Source of the DNA: Escarpia spicata
Taxonomy: Eukaryota; Annelida; Polychaeta; Sabellida; Siboglinidae
NCBI GenBank assembly: GCA_963995525.1
Contig: OZ023206.1
Location: forward strand, 66,673,823-66,737,822
DNA length: 64,000 bases
Direction: 5' to 3'
In this document: one piece after another, positions 12,450 to 21,810 of the stretch
Layout: every line of letters starts with the position of its first letter
Numbering within the stretch: the stretch's first letter is position 1
Translations under genes and position numbers: made by a program
Notes under the pieces: generated by a model
What the model saw: only the letters and a program-made list of their open reading frames with translations
Told to the model about the DNA's origin: nothing
The model's database searches: none

Positions 12450-12699
12450 TGTCACGAGATACCCCAGCTGATGCCCAGCAGGGAGGGTATATTTGGACTG
12501 ATTGCCTAGCAGCAACCTCTGGACTCTAATTAGCATATAGAGTAGTGGGCGCTGCCGCCGCTGTTAGTGTAGTGAATCAGTCTAGCCTAGGATTTAGACC
12601 AGTGTAGCTGTGTATCCAGATAGTAACGTATTAAACATATTCTTCTCGACGTGTAGTTTGTAAGTTATATAATATATAGATACGAGCAATACCGTTACA
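12450..12699 (+). repeat. 5' LTR
   Basis: 250 bp, starting TGTCACGAGATACCCCAGC and ending AATACCGTTACA. Aligned with 17042-17291 it shows about 11 substitutions and no length change. Confidence 0.96.
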
Positions 12700-12712
12700 T
12701 GGTGTCAGGAAG
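12700..12712 (+). promoter_or_regulatory. Primer-binding site, tRNA-Leu type
   Basis: TGGTGTCAGGAAG begins immediately after the LTR. Its first 11 bases are complementary to the 3' end of an animal tRNA-Leu (...TCCTGACA plus CCA), the usual minus-strand primer for several animal Gypsy lineages. The tRNA assignment is from general knowledge of tRNA-Leu ends. Confidence 0.85.
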
Positions 12713-12824
12713 TGACTTACCGTTACGTATTAATTGGATTACGTTATCTGGATGATCGCTGAATTACCGGCTCAGCGGGATTGCGACAACAGTGCCTGAT
12801 AAGATCAGCTAGACTCCGTTAAGT

Positions 12825-14060
12825 GTGAGGGACACTGTGATGGCAACGTCTCCGTCCAGTGAGCTGGCTACCCCACCGTCGCCAACATCGCCTCCACTTA
12901 ATCGTATTGTGACAACGGACAACAGCAGTATTCCACCACCGCCGCCGTTGACAATCGACGCACTAACTGCTGCGAATTCTTGGCGTCCAAGGAAAAGCGC
13001 CTGGATAGAATATGAAGTCGCCACAGATCTGGATGAAAAGACACAACGGAAACGCGTGAGTACGTTGTTGTCAGTGATCGGCCAGGATGCGAAAGACATC
13101 TGGCAGAATCACCCGTGGACTGATCCTGCACATCGCTACGAAGTAGAACCAGTTCTACAAATGTACGAGAACTATTGTACGCCAAGGGTGAACATACCGT
13201 ATGAGAGACACATCTTTCATTCTCGTAAACAGCGGGCTGGGGAGGATGTCACGACGTGGTATAACGAGCTGCGGCGAATCGGAACAAACTGTGCGTTTGA
13301 TGAGATCACGACGGATGAATTTTACCGTGACCATCTTGTTTCGAGTGTTATGGACGAGAGAGTCCGAAATCAACTCCTCGAAAAACGCGACGTAACGCTG
13401 GAGAAAGCCTTAGACATCACAAGAAATTCGGAAGTGAAAGCTGAACGAGCTAACGCATGGAATTCCGTCGGTGACGTAGATGTGCACTCGATGAAGAAAA
13501 ACACAAGAACGAGGCAGTTCGCAAAGCATGGCAGCGAGGCAGATCGCGCAAGACCTCGAGAAAAAATGTACGCGAAAACAAACACAGATGTGAACTGTTC
13601 GTTTTGTGGAAAGACACATGAAAGAGGCAAATGTCCAGCCTGGAGACAGAAATGCAGAGTCTGTCAGGGCCTGGACCACTTCGCCGTAAAGTGTCGCAAA
13701 CTGAAAGTCAGAAGAGACGTCAAAACAGTCGGGACAGAACAATATGGCGTGAGTAGTCTGATAGAAGATTCAGCTACTCGACACTCAGTTAACCGTGTGG
13801 ACGGACGGCAGACGGACGCAGGATACATAACGCTTGGTATCGGGTCGCACAAGGTGCAGTTCGAGTGCGATACCGGATCCCAATGTAGCATCCTGCCGCT
13901 GAGTGACTGTAAGTTAGCTATAGGAGACACTAACTTGCAGAATCTGACACGAGTCACAGACACACTGACTGTGTATGGAGGGACGAAAGTTAAAGTGATG
14001 GGATCACAACACTTCAAGTCCACAGAAATGGCCGTAAACACAATCTGCACTTCAAAGTGA
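12825..14060 (+). CDS. gag: LTR element gag-protease polyprotein
   Basis: One open frame of 411 codons. The N-terminal half is a gag-like capsid region with no catalytic motif. Two cysteine-histidine knuckles follow at about residues 260-295 (CSFCGKTHERGKC, a CX2CX3HX4C variant, and CRVCQGLDHFAVKC, a canonical CX2CX4HX4C). An aspartic protease start with DTGSQCSILP lies at about residues 347-356. The frame ends soon after the protease motif, where pol continues in another frame from about 14057. The product would package element RNA and process the polyprotein. An alternative start at the second Met (12840) is equally plausible. This is the only undamaged frame of the element. Confidence 0.88.
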   Translation: MRDTVMATSPSSELATPPSPTSPPLNRIVTTDNSSIPPPPPLTIDALTAANSWRPRKSAWIEYEVATDLDEKTQRKRVSTLLSVIGQDAKDIWQNHPWTDPAHRYEVEPVLQMYENYCTPRVNIPYERHIFHSRKQRAGEDVTTWYNELRRIGTNCAFDEITTDEFYRDHLVSSVMDERVRNQLLEKRDVTLEKALDITRNSEVKAERANAWNSVGDVDVHSMKKNTRTRQFAKHGSEADRARPREKMYAKTNTDVNCSFCGKTHERGKCPAWRQKCRVCQGLDHFAVKCRKLKVRRDVKTVGTEQYGVSSLIEDSATRHSVNRVDGRQTDAGYITLGIGSHKVQFECDTGSQCSILPLSDCKLAIGDTNLQNLTRVTDTLTVYGGTKVKVMGSQHFKSTEMAVNTICTSK

Positions 14061-15580
14061 TGAGCGGTAAACACCGCCAACCGCTTCTCAGCCGCCAGGC
14101 ATGCGTTGGCATCGGTGCGCTGCAGTGGATTGATGTGGATGCCATACGGCCATTAGGGGAATCGCCGGAGGCCCCGAGCGTAAACAACGTTGATGCAAAG
14201 CAGGCAACGAAGATGCCTAGCTTTGACACCGCTGACACACAGCACCAGTAGGCAGATGTTTTCAAGGGACTTGGAAAATTACCAGGCCCGTACCACATCA
14301 AGATTGACAGAGTCGTCAATCCTGTCGTACACGCCCCTCGACGAGTACCAGTGCCTCTGAGGGACAAGCTGAAACATGAGCTGCGTGAGATGGTCAACGA
14401 TGACATCATCGCGCCAGTCAGAGAACCGACAGATTGGGTTTCCAGCTTGTTGCTCGTGTCGAAGCCAGGAAAACTGCGTATCTGCATGGATCCACGGGAT
14501 CTAAACCGAGCTATCAAGCGCGAGCATTATCAAATGCCAACGATAGAGGAAATTGCCACACGACTAAGCGGTGCACGTGTCTTCACTGTCATAGACGCCA
14601 AAAATGCGTTTTGGCAGTTCGAATTGGATGAGGAATCCAGCCGACTCACAACATTCAACACGCCGTTTAGACGCTACACATGGAAGCGTATGCCATTGGG
14701 CATTTCCAGTACACCGGAAGTCTGGCAGAGGAATATGCATGAGACCATCGAAGGATTACATGCCATCGAAGTAATCCTTAGATGATTTTCTCATCACGGG
14801 GAAAGACGACGACGAACATGACGTCAATCTGCATGCGTTCCTCAAGAGATGTCGTGAGAGAAACCTAGTCCTCAACGCGGAAAAGGTACGCTATAAGCTA
14901 AACGAAGTCAGCTACATGGGATTTCTGCTGACAGACGAGGGCATGAAACCTGACCCGAAGAAAATCGCGGCCATAATCGAGATGCCAATGCCCACGGACG
15001 TAGAAGGAGTACGCCGCCTAATTGGTACAGTGCAGTACCTAGGCAAGTTCGTGAAGGGACTGACCGACCTAACTGCTCCGTTGCGTGAATTGATACGCAA
15101 GGAAAGCGAGTTCACGTGGAACGAGTCGCACACCAAAGCAGTGTGTGCGATACACGAGAAGCTCAGTAACGCCCCAGTGCTGCGTTACTATGATGTGGAT
15201 AAAGACGTAACAATCCAGGCAGACGCGTCGCAAACAGGCCTGGGAGCTGCGCTCATGCAGGACGGCCAGCCGATATGTTACGCAAGCAGAGCCATGATGG
15301 ATACCGAACAAAACTACGCACAGATCGAGAAGGAACTGTTGGGGATAGTGTTCGCGTGTGAGCGGTTCAACGACTACATATATGGTCGAGATGTACTACA
15401 CGTGGAGTCTGACCACAAGCCGCTAGAAAGTATCTTCAAGAGAGAAATACACATGGCACCGAAGCGACTGCAGCGCATGAGATTGCGACTGCATAAATAT
15501 CCACTCGAAATGAGGTAAAAGAAAGGATCGGACATGTACGTTGCAGATACATTGAATCGAGCGTACAACACGGAGGTTAA
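14057..15580 (+). pseudogene. pol: LTR element pol: reverse transcriptase and RNase H, broken
   Basis: The reverse transcriptase begins after a linker region at 14057-14251 that ends in an in-frame TAG. RT motifs follow: KLRICMDPRDLNRAI at about 14470, the first catalytic segment VIDAKNAFWQFELD at about 14590, MPLGISSTPEVWQ at about 14690, and a LDDFL catalytic pair at about 14780 that is reached only after a frame change. The RNase H region has IQADASQTGLGAAL near 15215 and a SDHKPLESIF motif near 15405. A TAA at about 15516 interrupts the frame, and a further stop lies near 15580. At least two nonsense changes and one frameshift make this non-functional. Confidence 0.92.
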
Positions 15581-15669
15581 ATGAGACACTCGGCAAGATA
15601 CGAATGCCGATGTCAATAAAGTTGACGACTTAGACGAGATGATGTGCAGCGACAACATCATGCTGCCTG

Positions 15670-17020
15670 ATGATCGAGCTGCAGCATGCCACGAAGGAAG
15701 ACGTAGTGTTGCAAGAACTCGATAAGGCCATCAAGTCAGGGTGGCCAGCAGCGAGTACCGGTAAGGAAGCACTAAAACCGTACGTGCAGTTCAAAGATGA
15801 ACTGTTAGTTGAAGATGGATTAATCTTCAAGGGAGACAGATTAGTAATCCCCCATGTGATGCGACCGGGAATGGTGAAATTGATACACCAGGGCCATATT
15901 GGAATAGAAGGATGCCTGCGCAGGGCGCGCCAAGTCATCTATTGGCCCGGTATGAACGCTGAGGTGAAGGACCACATCAGCAAGTGCGACGTTTGCAACG
16001 CACACCGACCGGAACAATGTCGCGAGAAGCTACAAACACACGAGTTCCCCCCCATCTGCCGTGGGCCAAGGTCGCAACAGATATGTTTGAGCTCGACGGA
16101 CACCAATATGTCATACTGGTAGACTACTACAGTAACTTCTTCGAGATCAACGAGCTGAAGAAGACAACGACACAAGCTGTTGTCAACGCTCTACGGCCAC
16201 ACTTCGCACGTCACGGAGTTCCTTCAATTCTGGTCAGTGACAATGCTTTACAGTATGGGTCACAGGAATTTGCGAAATTTGCTCGTGAGTGGGGCTTTGT
16301 GCACATAACATCAAGCCCGCACTACCCGCGAAGCAACGGGAAAGCGGAGAACGCTGTGAAAAGGCCAAACTGGATGGAAGCGACCCATTCAAAGCTATTC
16401 TGGAATGGCGCAACACACCAACAGAAGGCTGACATAGCTCGCCCGTGCAACGTTTGATGTCACGCCGGACTAAGACACAGTTGCCGACCCGAAACAATCT
16501 ACTTGCACCAAATATCCAAGGAAGAAATGTCAGCGATGCTATCGAACGACGAAAACGAAAGTACCAACGACATTACGACACCCACTCAACGCCGCTGAAA
16601 GAGCTAAATGTTGGACAGGCAGTCCGGATAAAACTGCCTGGACGCAACACTTGGAGTTTGGTTGTATGTAAACGAGCACTAGGACAGCGATCCTACACCG
16701 TGGATGTCGAAGGACACACCTATCGGCGCAACAGACGACAGTTGAGGGCAACCAACGAATTGGCACCCTCAGTGACTGTTGCTTATGACGTAACGCCAGA
16801 CGTGGGAGATTCCGTGCCCCGTTCAACGATCTCCAAGCCGACCGGTCAACGACAACCGGCTGTTATTGTTGACATTCCGTTATCGCCGTGTCCTCGCCCG
16901 AACACGCCGCGGCGGACACCGGGCATTATGCCGAGGCCAGACGAGCCAAGTGCAAGACGCGTGACACTTCGAGATCGTGTTGACATTAAGCCACCACGAC
17001 GGCTCATTAACGAAATGTGA
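15670..17020 (+). pseudogene. pol: LTR element pol: integrase, broken
   Basis: The first part (15670-16122) contains the HHCC zinc-binding domain: HQGHIG near 15888 and CDVC near 15988. A frame change follows, and the catalytic core appears at about 16075-16370 with the three acidic positions in TDMFELDG, LVSDNALQYGS and GKAENAVK. The C-terminal part (16445-17020) is in another frame and is basic, as integrase tails usually are. It ends 21 bp before the 3' LTR. Integrases of this type join element ends to host DNA. Two frame shifts mean no single protein can be made from this copy. Confidence 0.9.
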
Positions 17021-17032
17021 ATCCCAATACTG

Positions 17033-17041
17033 AAAAAGGGG
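17033..17041 (+). promoter_or_regulatory. Polypurine tract
   Basis: AAAAAGGGG lies directly against the TGT start of the 3' LTR, the expected position for the plus-strand DNA primer. Confidence 0.85.
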
Positions 17042-17291
17042 TGTCACGAGATACCCCAGCTGATGCCCAGCAGGGAGGATATATTTGGACTGATTGCCTA
17101 GCAGCAACCTCTGGACTCTAATTAGCATACAGAGTAATAGGCGATGTCGCCGCTGTTAGTGTAGTGAATCAGTCTAGCCTAGGATTTAGACCAGTGTAGC
17201 TGTGTATCCAGATAGTAACGTATTAAACATATTCTTATCGACGTGTTGTTTGTATGTTATATAATACACAGATACGAGCAATACCGTTACA
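17042..17291 (+). repeat. 3' LTR
   Basis: 250 bp, same length and ends as the 5' LTR. Differences cluster around 17135-17145 and 17225-17270. Confidence 0.96.
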
Positions 17292-18265
17292 CTCACTCCC
17301 CGTACTCTGTAGAGATTTCCATTGTATGTGACAATTATTAAAATCTTCCATAATGATACAGTCCCGTTTGCTAACTTCCCTTATAGCATTTTGTACTTTT
17401 TCATTCTCTTCTACGCTTATGTTTGGACTTCGATAAACTAACCCCATCGTTAACGTTGAGTTTCCTGTAACACCAAACAGCATATTCGCAATCTGCTTCT
17501 CTTTCTAATTTTATTTCATTAGCCTGGATAAATTGTTTAATATATAAAATAACTCCACCTCCCCTTCTTCCTATTCTATCTTTCCTGAACATTACATAAC
17601 CTATTAGTCCCAATTCGGCATCTGATATATCAGTGGTGGTCCATGATTCGGTTATACCTATTACGTGAGGGTCAATATAGGTTACCATAATGTTTAGTTC
17701 ACTTCTTTTGTTTACTATGCTCCTTGCATTTAAACAAACGCATTTATATCCGGATTCAGAACAGTTTTCCAGGCTGTTCTTTACTGATTTATTTCTGCTG
17801 TCTTTATCTATGCCTCCAGTTTCAGGCTTCTCTGCGAATCCCCCCTGCGAATCTAGTTTATATAGATGCAGCCTGTCCCACTGTCAACAGATTCTCTCCG
17901 AGAAAACTGCTGCCCCCTTTCTACTTAGATGGAGGCTATCTCTCATGTCTTCCTTCTCAACAAAGTATACCCATAAATCTACGAATCCCACCCCCTCTTC
18001 TTTACACATCTGCTCAACCAGTAAGTTAATTGCCATCCTCTTGCAGTGTATATATGTTGGCCCCCTTCCTCCCATTATTGGCAAAATTCCCGAGAGAATA
18101 ATATGTTCGACTCTTGTCTTCTTTAACTTCCTCACTAACTGTCTGTACTTCTGTACTATCCCAGTTGTTCCCTCACTGTCTGCGTTATTTGTCCCTACGT
18201 ATACTAGTATAGCCCCTCCCTTGCCATGTCCCAATACCTTCTCTACCCTTTCAGTCACATGTCTC
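17292..18265 (-). mobile_element. CR1-like LINE remnant A: endonuclease and ORF1 esterase, broken
   Basis: Read on the minus strand, the right part (17884-18258) encodes an SGNH/GDSL-type esterase segment: ILVYVGTNNADSEGTT for the asparagine block and LHLSRKGAAVF for the histidine block. This is the ORF1 domain known from CR1-group LINEs. To its left (17235-17688) is the start of an APE endonuclease: NARSIVNKRSELN, HVIGITESW, then a frame change to LVYRSPNIS and DFNNCHIQW. Frameshifts separate the parts. The sequence resumes at 12449 on the far side of the LTR insertion. Homology with copy C (44183-45330) ends near 18265. Confidence 0.9.
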
Positions 18266-18836
18266 CTTGCTGATTCCCATCAACTCGCTAGGCGTCGCTA
18301 CAATTCTATCAATGTGGAAGCGTCTATCTGCTCTTAAAAGTTCATACACGGTGACCACAACATGTTTTCAAAGCATACAGGTGTGCTCGCGTGGCTGCAG
18401 TTGTATGCCGTTTTGATCTGCGGCGATTATTATTGAAAACTAGTTGACTGGTCTCTGTATGTGACTGCGAAGACGACGTCGTTATGGCAGTGCGCCGTTG
18501 ACCTTAGGTCTTAGGTAGGTATATCAGGTAAAAATTCAAATATGTTATTTTTTCAATTAAATGATTCCACAAGATAGGGTTTGTTATGAAGTTTATGGCA
18601 CTTTTTGAATTTTTGTGATATCTTCATTATTTCCGACGTAATTCCACTTTTTGTTCTCAGAAAAACAACACTTTTTGGTATTGAATTTCAGTCCATTTCT
18701 TGTGCCCAAACTGGCCCCGGAAGCTTGATGTGCTGCATTTGATTATATAAGAAAACGGCCATAAAATTGTATATATTGAAGATATTTATGCAAAATAAGA
18801 AATTATGTGACCCAAAAAATCATATTGATATGATTT
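18266..18836. other. Non-coding, no gene seen
   Basis: AT-rich sequence without a domain-bearing frame. A local 'CCTTAGGTCTTAGGTAGGTAT' near 18510 resembles the start of the dispersed repeat at 20323. Confidence 0.4.
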
Positions 18837-19345
18837 GACCTTGACCTAATTAACTGACCTTCATTGTATATTTGACCTAATTACTGTGATTATTTGCATT
18901 ATTTGAATGTAATTAATTAGGAAATGCCTACTAAACTATTGGAGATTGTTAATATATATTATATTGTTATAGCACACTATGAAATTAGTTATTTAATGAC
19001 CTTATTAATTGACCTACATTTAATAATTAACCTATTTACCGTTATTAATTACATAAATCGGGTGTAATCAATTAGGAAAAGGCCTATTATAGGTTGAACT
19101 CTGTCAGTCAGTTTATACAGTGACTGTAATATATTATGACTGCTACCTCTTAAAATCCATAATTTGTTGATGACCTAATTAGTTAACCTAATTTCTTATT
19201 TGACCTATTTACAGGGATTAATGGCATGATTGACCTACAATTAATTAGGAAATGGGCATACCACTCGTAAGAATGAAAGAAATTGTAAATAGATCAACTT
19301 AAAATGTTACCAATTATGCATGACATAATTAGTTTAATATTTTCC
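18837..19345 (+). repeat. Diverged AT-rich tandem units with TGACCTAATTA motif
   Basis: Three related units of roughly 160 bp start near 18837, 19000 and 19170, with a partial fourth near 19320. Each contains TGACCTA.TTA.TGACCT, then a TTTGACCTATTTAC.G.GATTA phrase, then CAATTAATTAGGAAATG. Divergence between units is high, so the array is old. No coding potential. Confidence 0.75.
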
Positions 19346-19523
19346 TAATTAGTTAAACAATTTTAAACGCTTAAAGGTGCTCAATCACTTCGTTTGCCCA
19401 TCGCCAATCCGGTTCTTTTATGTCCAGATGTGTAAGGTGTGAATAGTTTAACTAGTGCGCACAGTCGGTTTAATAAACAAAAATGCGTACTTGTTTTTTA
19501 ATCGTCAAAAAAAGATTTGTCGT

Positions 19524-19582
19524 TACAGCGGGTATCGCTGGCGAAAGCCAATTGCGCTGTCTGCCTACTGCGCCACTTCGGT
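19524..19582 (-). ncRNA. tRNA-like sequence (tRNA-derived SINE or pseudogene)
   Basis: On the minus strand, TGGCGCAGTAGG (19575-19564) matches the polymerase III A-box consensus exactly. A short stem-loop with GATACCC in the loop follows at about 19542-19526 where a T-arm and B box would be. The A-to-B spacing is shorter than in a functional tRNA and the acceptor stem does not close. It is best read as a decayed tRNA or the head of a tRNA-derived SINE. Confidence 0.3.
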
Positions 19583-20065
19583 CATGTGCTTTACGCGAGA
19601 TCGGCAGGGATAAGATTAAGGATTCGTCGGCCATTACCGACCGAAAGAGTGCCCTTGAAAATACCGTTTTGGTGTCATGTGTGAATTTTTTTCGAGCACT
19701 TTGGCATGGCACATGTCAGTCCAGTGAATACTGAATGTACTACTACATTAGATCTTTCACGAGGTAGCAATAAACATACGCTAGTCGCTCGCGTATTCGC
19801 ACTGATTGCTTGTATAAAGAAATAGTGAAAAGGAAATGATTGTCATTATAACCGTTAAAAATAAAATTCGTTATATTTTTATTTTTTAAATGCTCTTAGA
19901 TTCACATTAAAAGTGGGGACGCACACACGAAGGATAAACACAATGACACTTTCTGCCGCTTTTCCGGTGCGCCATGCGTGCGCACATTAAAAGTTAATTC
20001 CGCTTCCCATTCATTATTTCCGCTTCCGAAAGGTAAGACGAAATTCAAGGATGTGCGCCTTTGCA

Positions 20066-20191
20066 TTAACGGGGGTGCCGCGGGGTGGGAAGCGTAAACA
20101 TACCCAATGGCAACTAATGACAACAACCGACTCGCGCATGCGCAGAAACGTCACCCGGATATTATTTAACGCCGGATAAATGTAAGCGTCA
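20066..20191 (-). repeat. Dispersed repeat shared with 12024-12160
   Basis: Reverse-complement partner of the block at 12024-12160, sharing the TTAACGGG.GGTGCCGCGGGGTGGGA end and the CGCCGGATAAATGTAAGCG end. Confidence 0.8.
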
Positions 20192-20330
20192 CAACGTATT
20201 TTCTGCGACCATGTGATCTTTGACGCGGCGCGGCGCGGCACCGGCGTAATTTTCATGCACAAGAAATGGATCAGTTTTGGCCGCTAGAAGGAAATACGCC
20301 ACCTAGCGGATACTGATATCACTACCTAAG

Positions 20331-20400
20331 TCTTAGGTGATTTACTCCAAATAGCCCAAACTTTAGCCTTTAGGCTAGCTAACGCAGGAGTTATATGGTT
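20331..20400 (+). repeat. Dispersed 'TTACTCCAAACAGCCC' repeat, copy 1
   Basis: TCTTAGGTGATTTACTCCAA and TAGCCCAAACTTtAG are followed by GCTAACGCAGGAGTT. The same block recurs at 20806-20874 and 63825-63895. This copy has a small internal insertion. Confidence 0.85.
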
Positions 20401-20658
20401 CTTTTTTGTGCAACACCAACAATGTCGGTCACTCTCTAACTACATTTGCGTTGGCGGAATGGCGAATGTTGCCAGGTTTCAAGAATGTGAGTACACTTAA
20501 TTATGATGACAACTTAAGGTGATAATAATGATAGTAAAATGTTGTCATTTTGTTGACAACAAATTGTTTGTTGACAAGGACTAAAGTCCGATAAAACAGC
20601 TCGTCGGCTGACAATCACTATCAGGTGCCATTCGTGTCAGAGAACCGCGATGCTCATC

Positions 20659-21247
20659 GAGACAAAAATGGGTCACGCGTAACTACGCCTGACCCATTTT
20701 GGGGGTCCAAAACTAGGTTGTCCCTGGGTCCGGGAAGGTTCGTAGTGATCTTGGGAACCTGTTCATGGCTGTTGCGCATCTAGTGGAATATTACTTAGGT
20801 CTTCGCCTTAGGTGATTTACTCCAAACAGCCCAAACTTGAGCTAACGCAGGAGTTGTGTGGTGCTTGTTTGTGCCCTTTCTGCCCGGCATAAAACCAACC
20901 CTGCAATTTAGTTACATGTACATGATTTTGAAACTTAGATTTATTTACTTAAATTCCAGAACAGCTGTTGACATATACACTTAAAACTTGTAGACATTTC
21001 CTATGTTATCTAAGTTTTGGTGAATTGAAGATCATTTTTATAATCTGTGTCAGTGGATATGTACACACTGTACATTCATTTTTAGGGAAAGTGCCCTTGC
21101 AGGACCGTTGCCCAATGCCTTTATTTTAAAATTTTGCACAGCATAAGCAACAGATTCCCAATATCACTACGAACCTTCCCAGGGACAACCTAGTTTTGGA
21201 CCCCCAAAATGGGTCAGGTGTAGTTATGCGTGACCCATTTTTGTCTC
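20659..21247. mobile_element. Foldback-like element with long inverted ends
   Basis: The ends 20659-20756 and 21156-21247 are inverted copies of each other, about 95 bp with few mismatches: GAGACAAAAATGGGTCACGC outside and the CTAGGTTGTCCCTGG block inside. Each arm contains its own near-palindrome, TGGGTCACGCGTAACTACGC followed by CTGACCCA, so each can form a hairpin. The 400-bp interior is AT-rich and non-coding and contains another dispersed repeat (20806-20874). A second partial 'CAGGGTCACGCGTAACCCAG' lies just beyond at 21250-21271. This could be a non-autonomous DNA transposon or foldback element. No clear target duplication was found. Confidence 0.7.
20806..20874 (+). repeat. Dispersed 'TTACTCCAAACAGCCC' repeat, copy 2
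   Basis: CCTTAGGTGATTTACTCCAA is followed by ACAGCCCAAACTTGAGCTAA and CGCAGGAGTTGTGTGGTGC. Nearly identical to the copy at 63825-63895. Confidence 0.88.
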
Positions 21248-21349
21248 AAACAGGGTCACGCGTAACCCAGTTTTAAGTTGCGCGACCAATTGGGAGCACG
21301 GGAGCTGGTTGTAATGGGGTCAGTACGACGTTCTCACTACGACGTACTG

Positions 21350-21545
21350 GCCATTTGGCCTATTTTTTCAAAAACTGTTCAGCAACTTTTTTTTCCTAAT
21401 TTTGCATAGATGTATCTTAGGGTGCTGCCACTATATACAAGAAATCTGTATTTGATTGAATCATTCTAAGGGCTCCTAAGGGGCCCCCAAAGTGCAAAAG
21501 TGTGATATTATCTAGTGATGTGGTTTTGAGAAGGGCCCTTGAGAC
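21350..21545 (+). repeat. Dispersed 'AAACTGTTCAGCAACTTTTT' unit
   Basis: One unit of a repeat that is present three times in tandem at 54950-55395. It contains TCTGTATTTGATTGAATCAT and CTAAGGG. The continuation, GTGATGTGGTTTTGAGAAGG then GCCCTTGAGAC, recurs at 60470-60510. Confidence 0.85.
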
Positions 21546-21810
21546 CACCCCCAACAGTAGATTTTGTTTATTGTGCCAAGAAGTCAACATCAGGACTAAT
21601 TTCTGCAGCCTAGTGCTACTGTTCCATTGAGACCTTGACTAATCTTTAATTGGTCACAGTGCCCAGGCAAAGTAGACACCCCCAACAGTAGATTTTGTTT
21701 ATTGTGCCACAAAGTCAACACCAAGACTAATCTCTACAGCCTAGTGCTACTGTTCCATTGATACCTTGACTAATCTTTAATTGGTCACAGCTCCCAGGCA
21801 GAGTAGACAC
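21546..21810 (+). repeat. Tandem duplication, 132-bp unit
   Basis: Two copies starting at 21546 and 21678, each beginning ACCCCCAACAGTAGATTTTG and ending in a CCCAGGCA.AGTAGACAC phrase. They differ at few positions. Non-coding. Confidence 0.93.

Larger units (their letters stand above)
12450..17291 (+). mobile_element. Gypsy-type LTR retrotransposon, complete ends, degraded pol
   Basis: A full-length 4.84-kb element. It has two 250-bp LTRs beginning TGT and ending ACA, a primer-binding site, gag with zinc knuckles and an aspartic protease motif, RT, RNase H, a zinc-binding and DDE integrase, a polypurine tract and a CTCAC target duplication. RT-RNase H precedes integrase, which is the Ty3/Gypsy order. 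The two LTRs differ at about 11 of 250 positions counted by eye, so the insertion is not recent. Stops and frameshifts in pol indicate an inactive copy. No envelope-like frame was found. It sits inside a CR1-like LINE remnant. Confidence 0.95.

Noticed and set aside
17690..18337. 215-codon plus-strand frame
   Set aside because: It is the antisense shadow of the LINE endonuclease and esterase; the minus strand carries the recognisable motifs.
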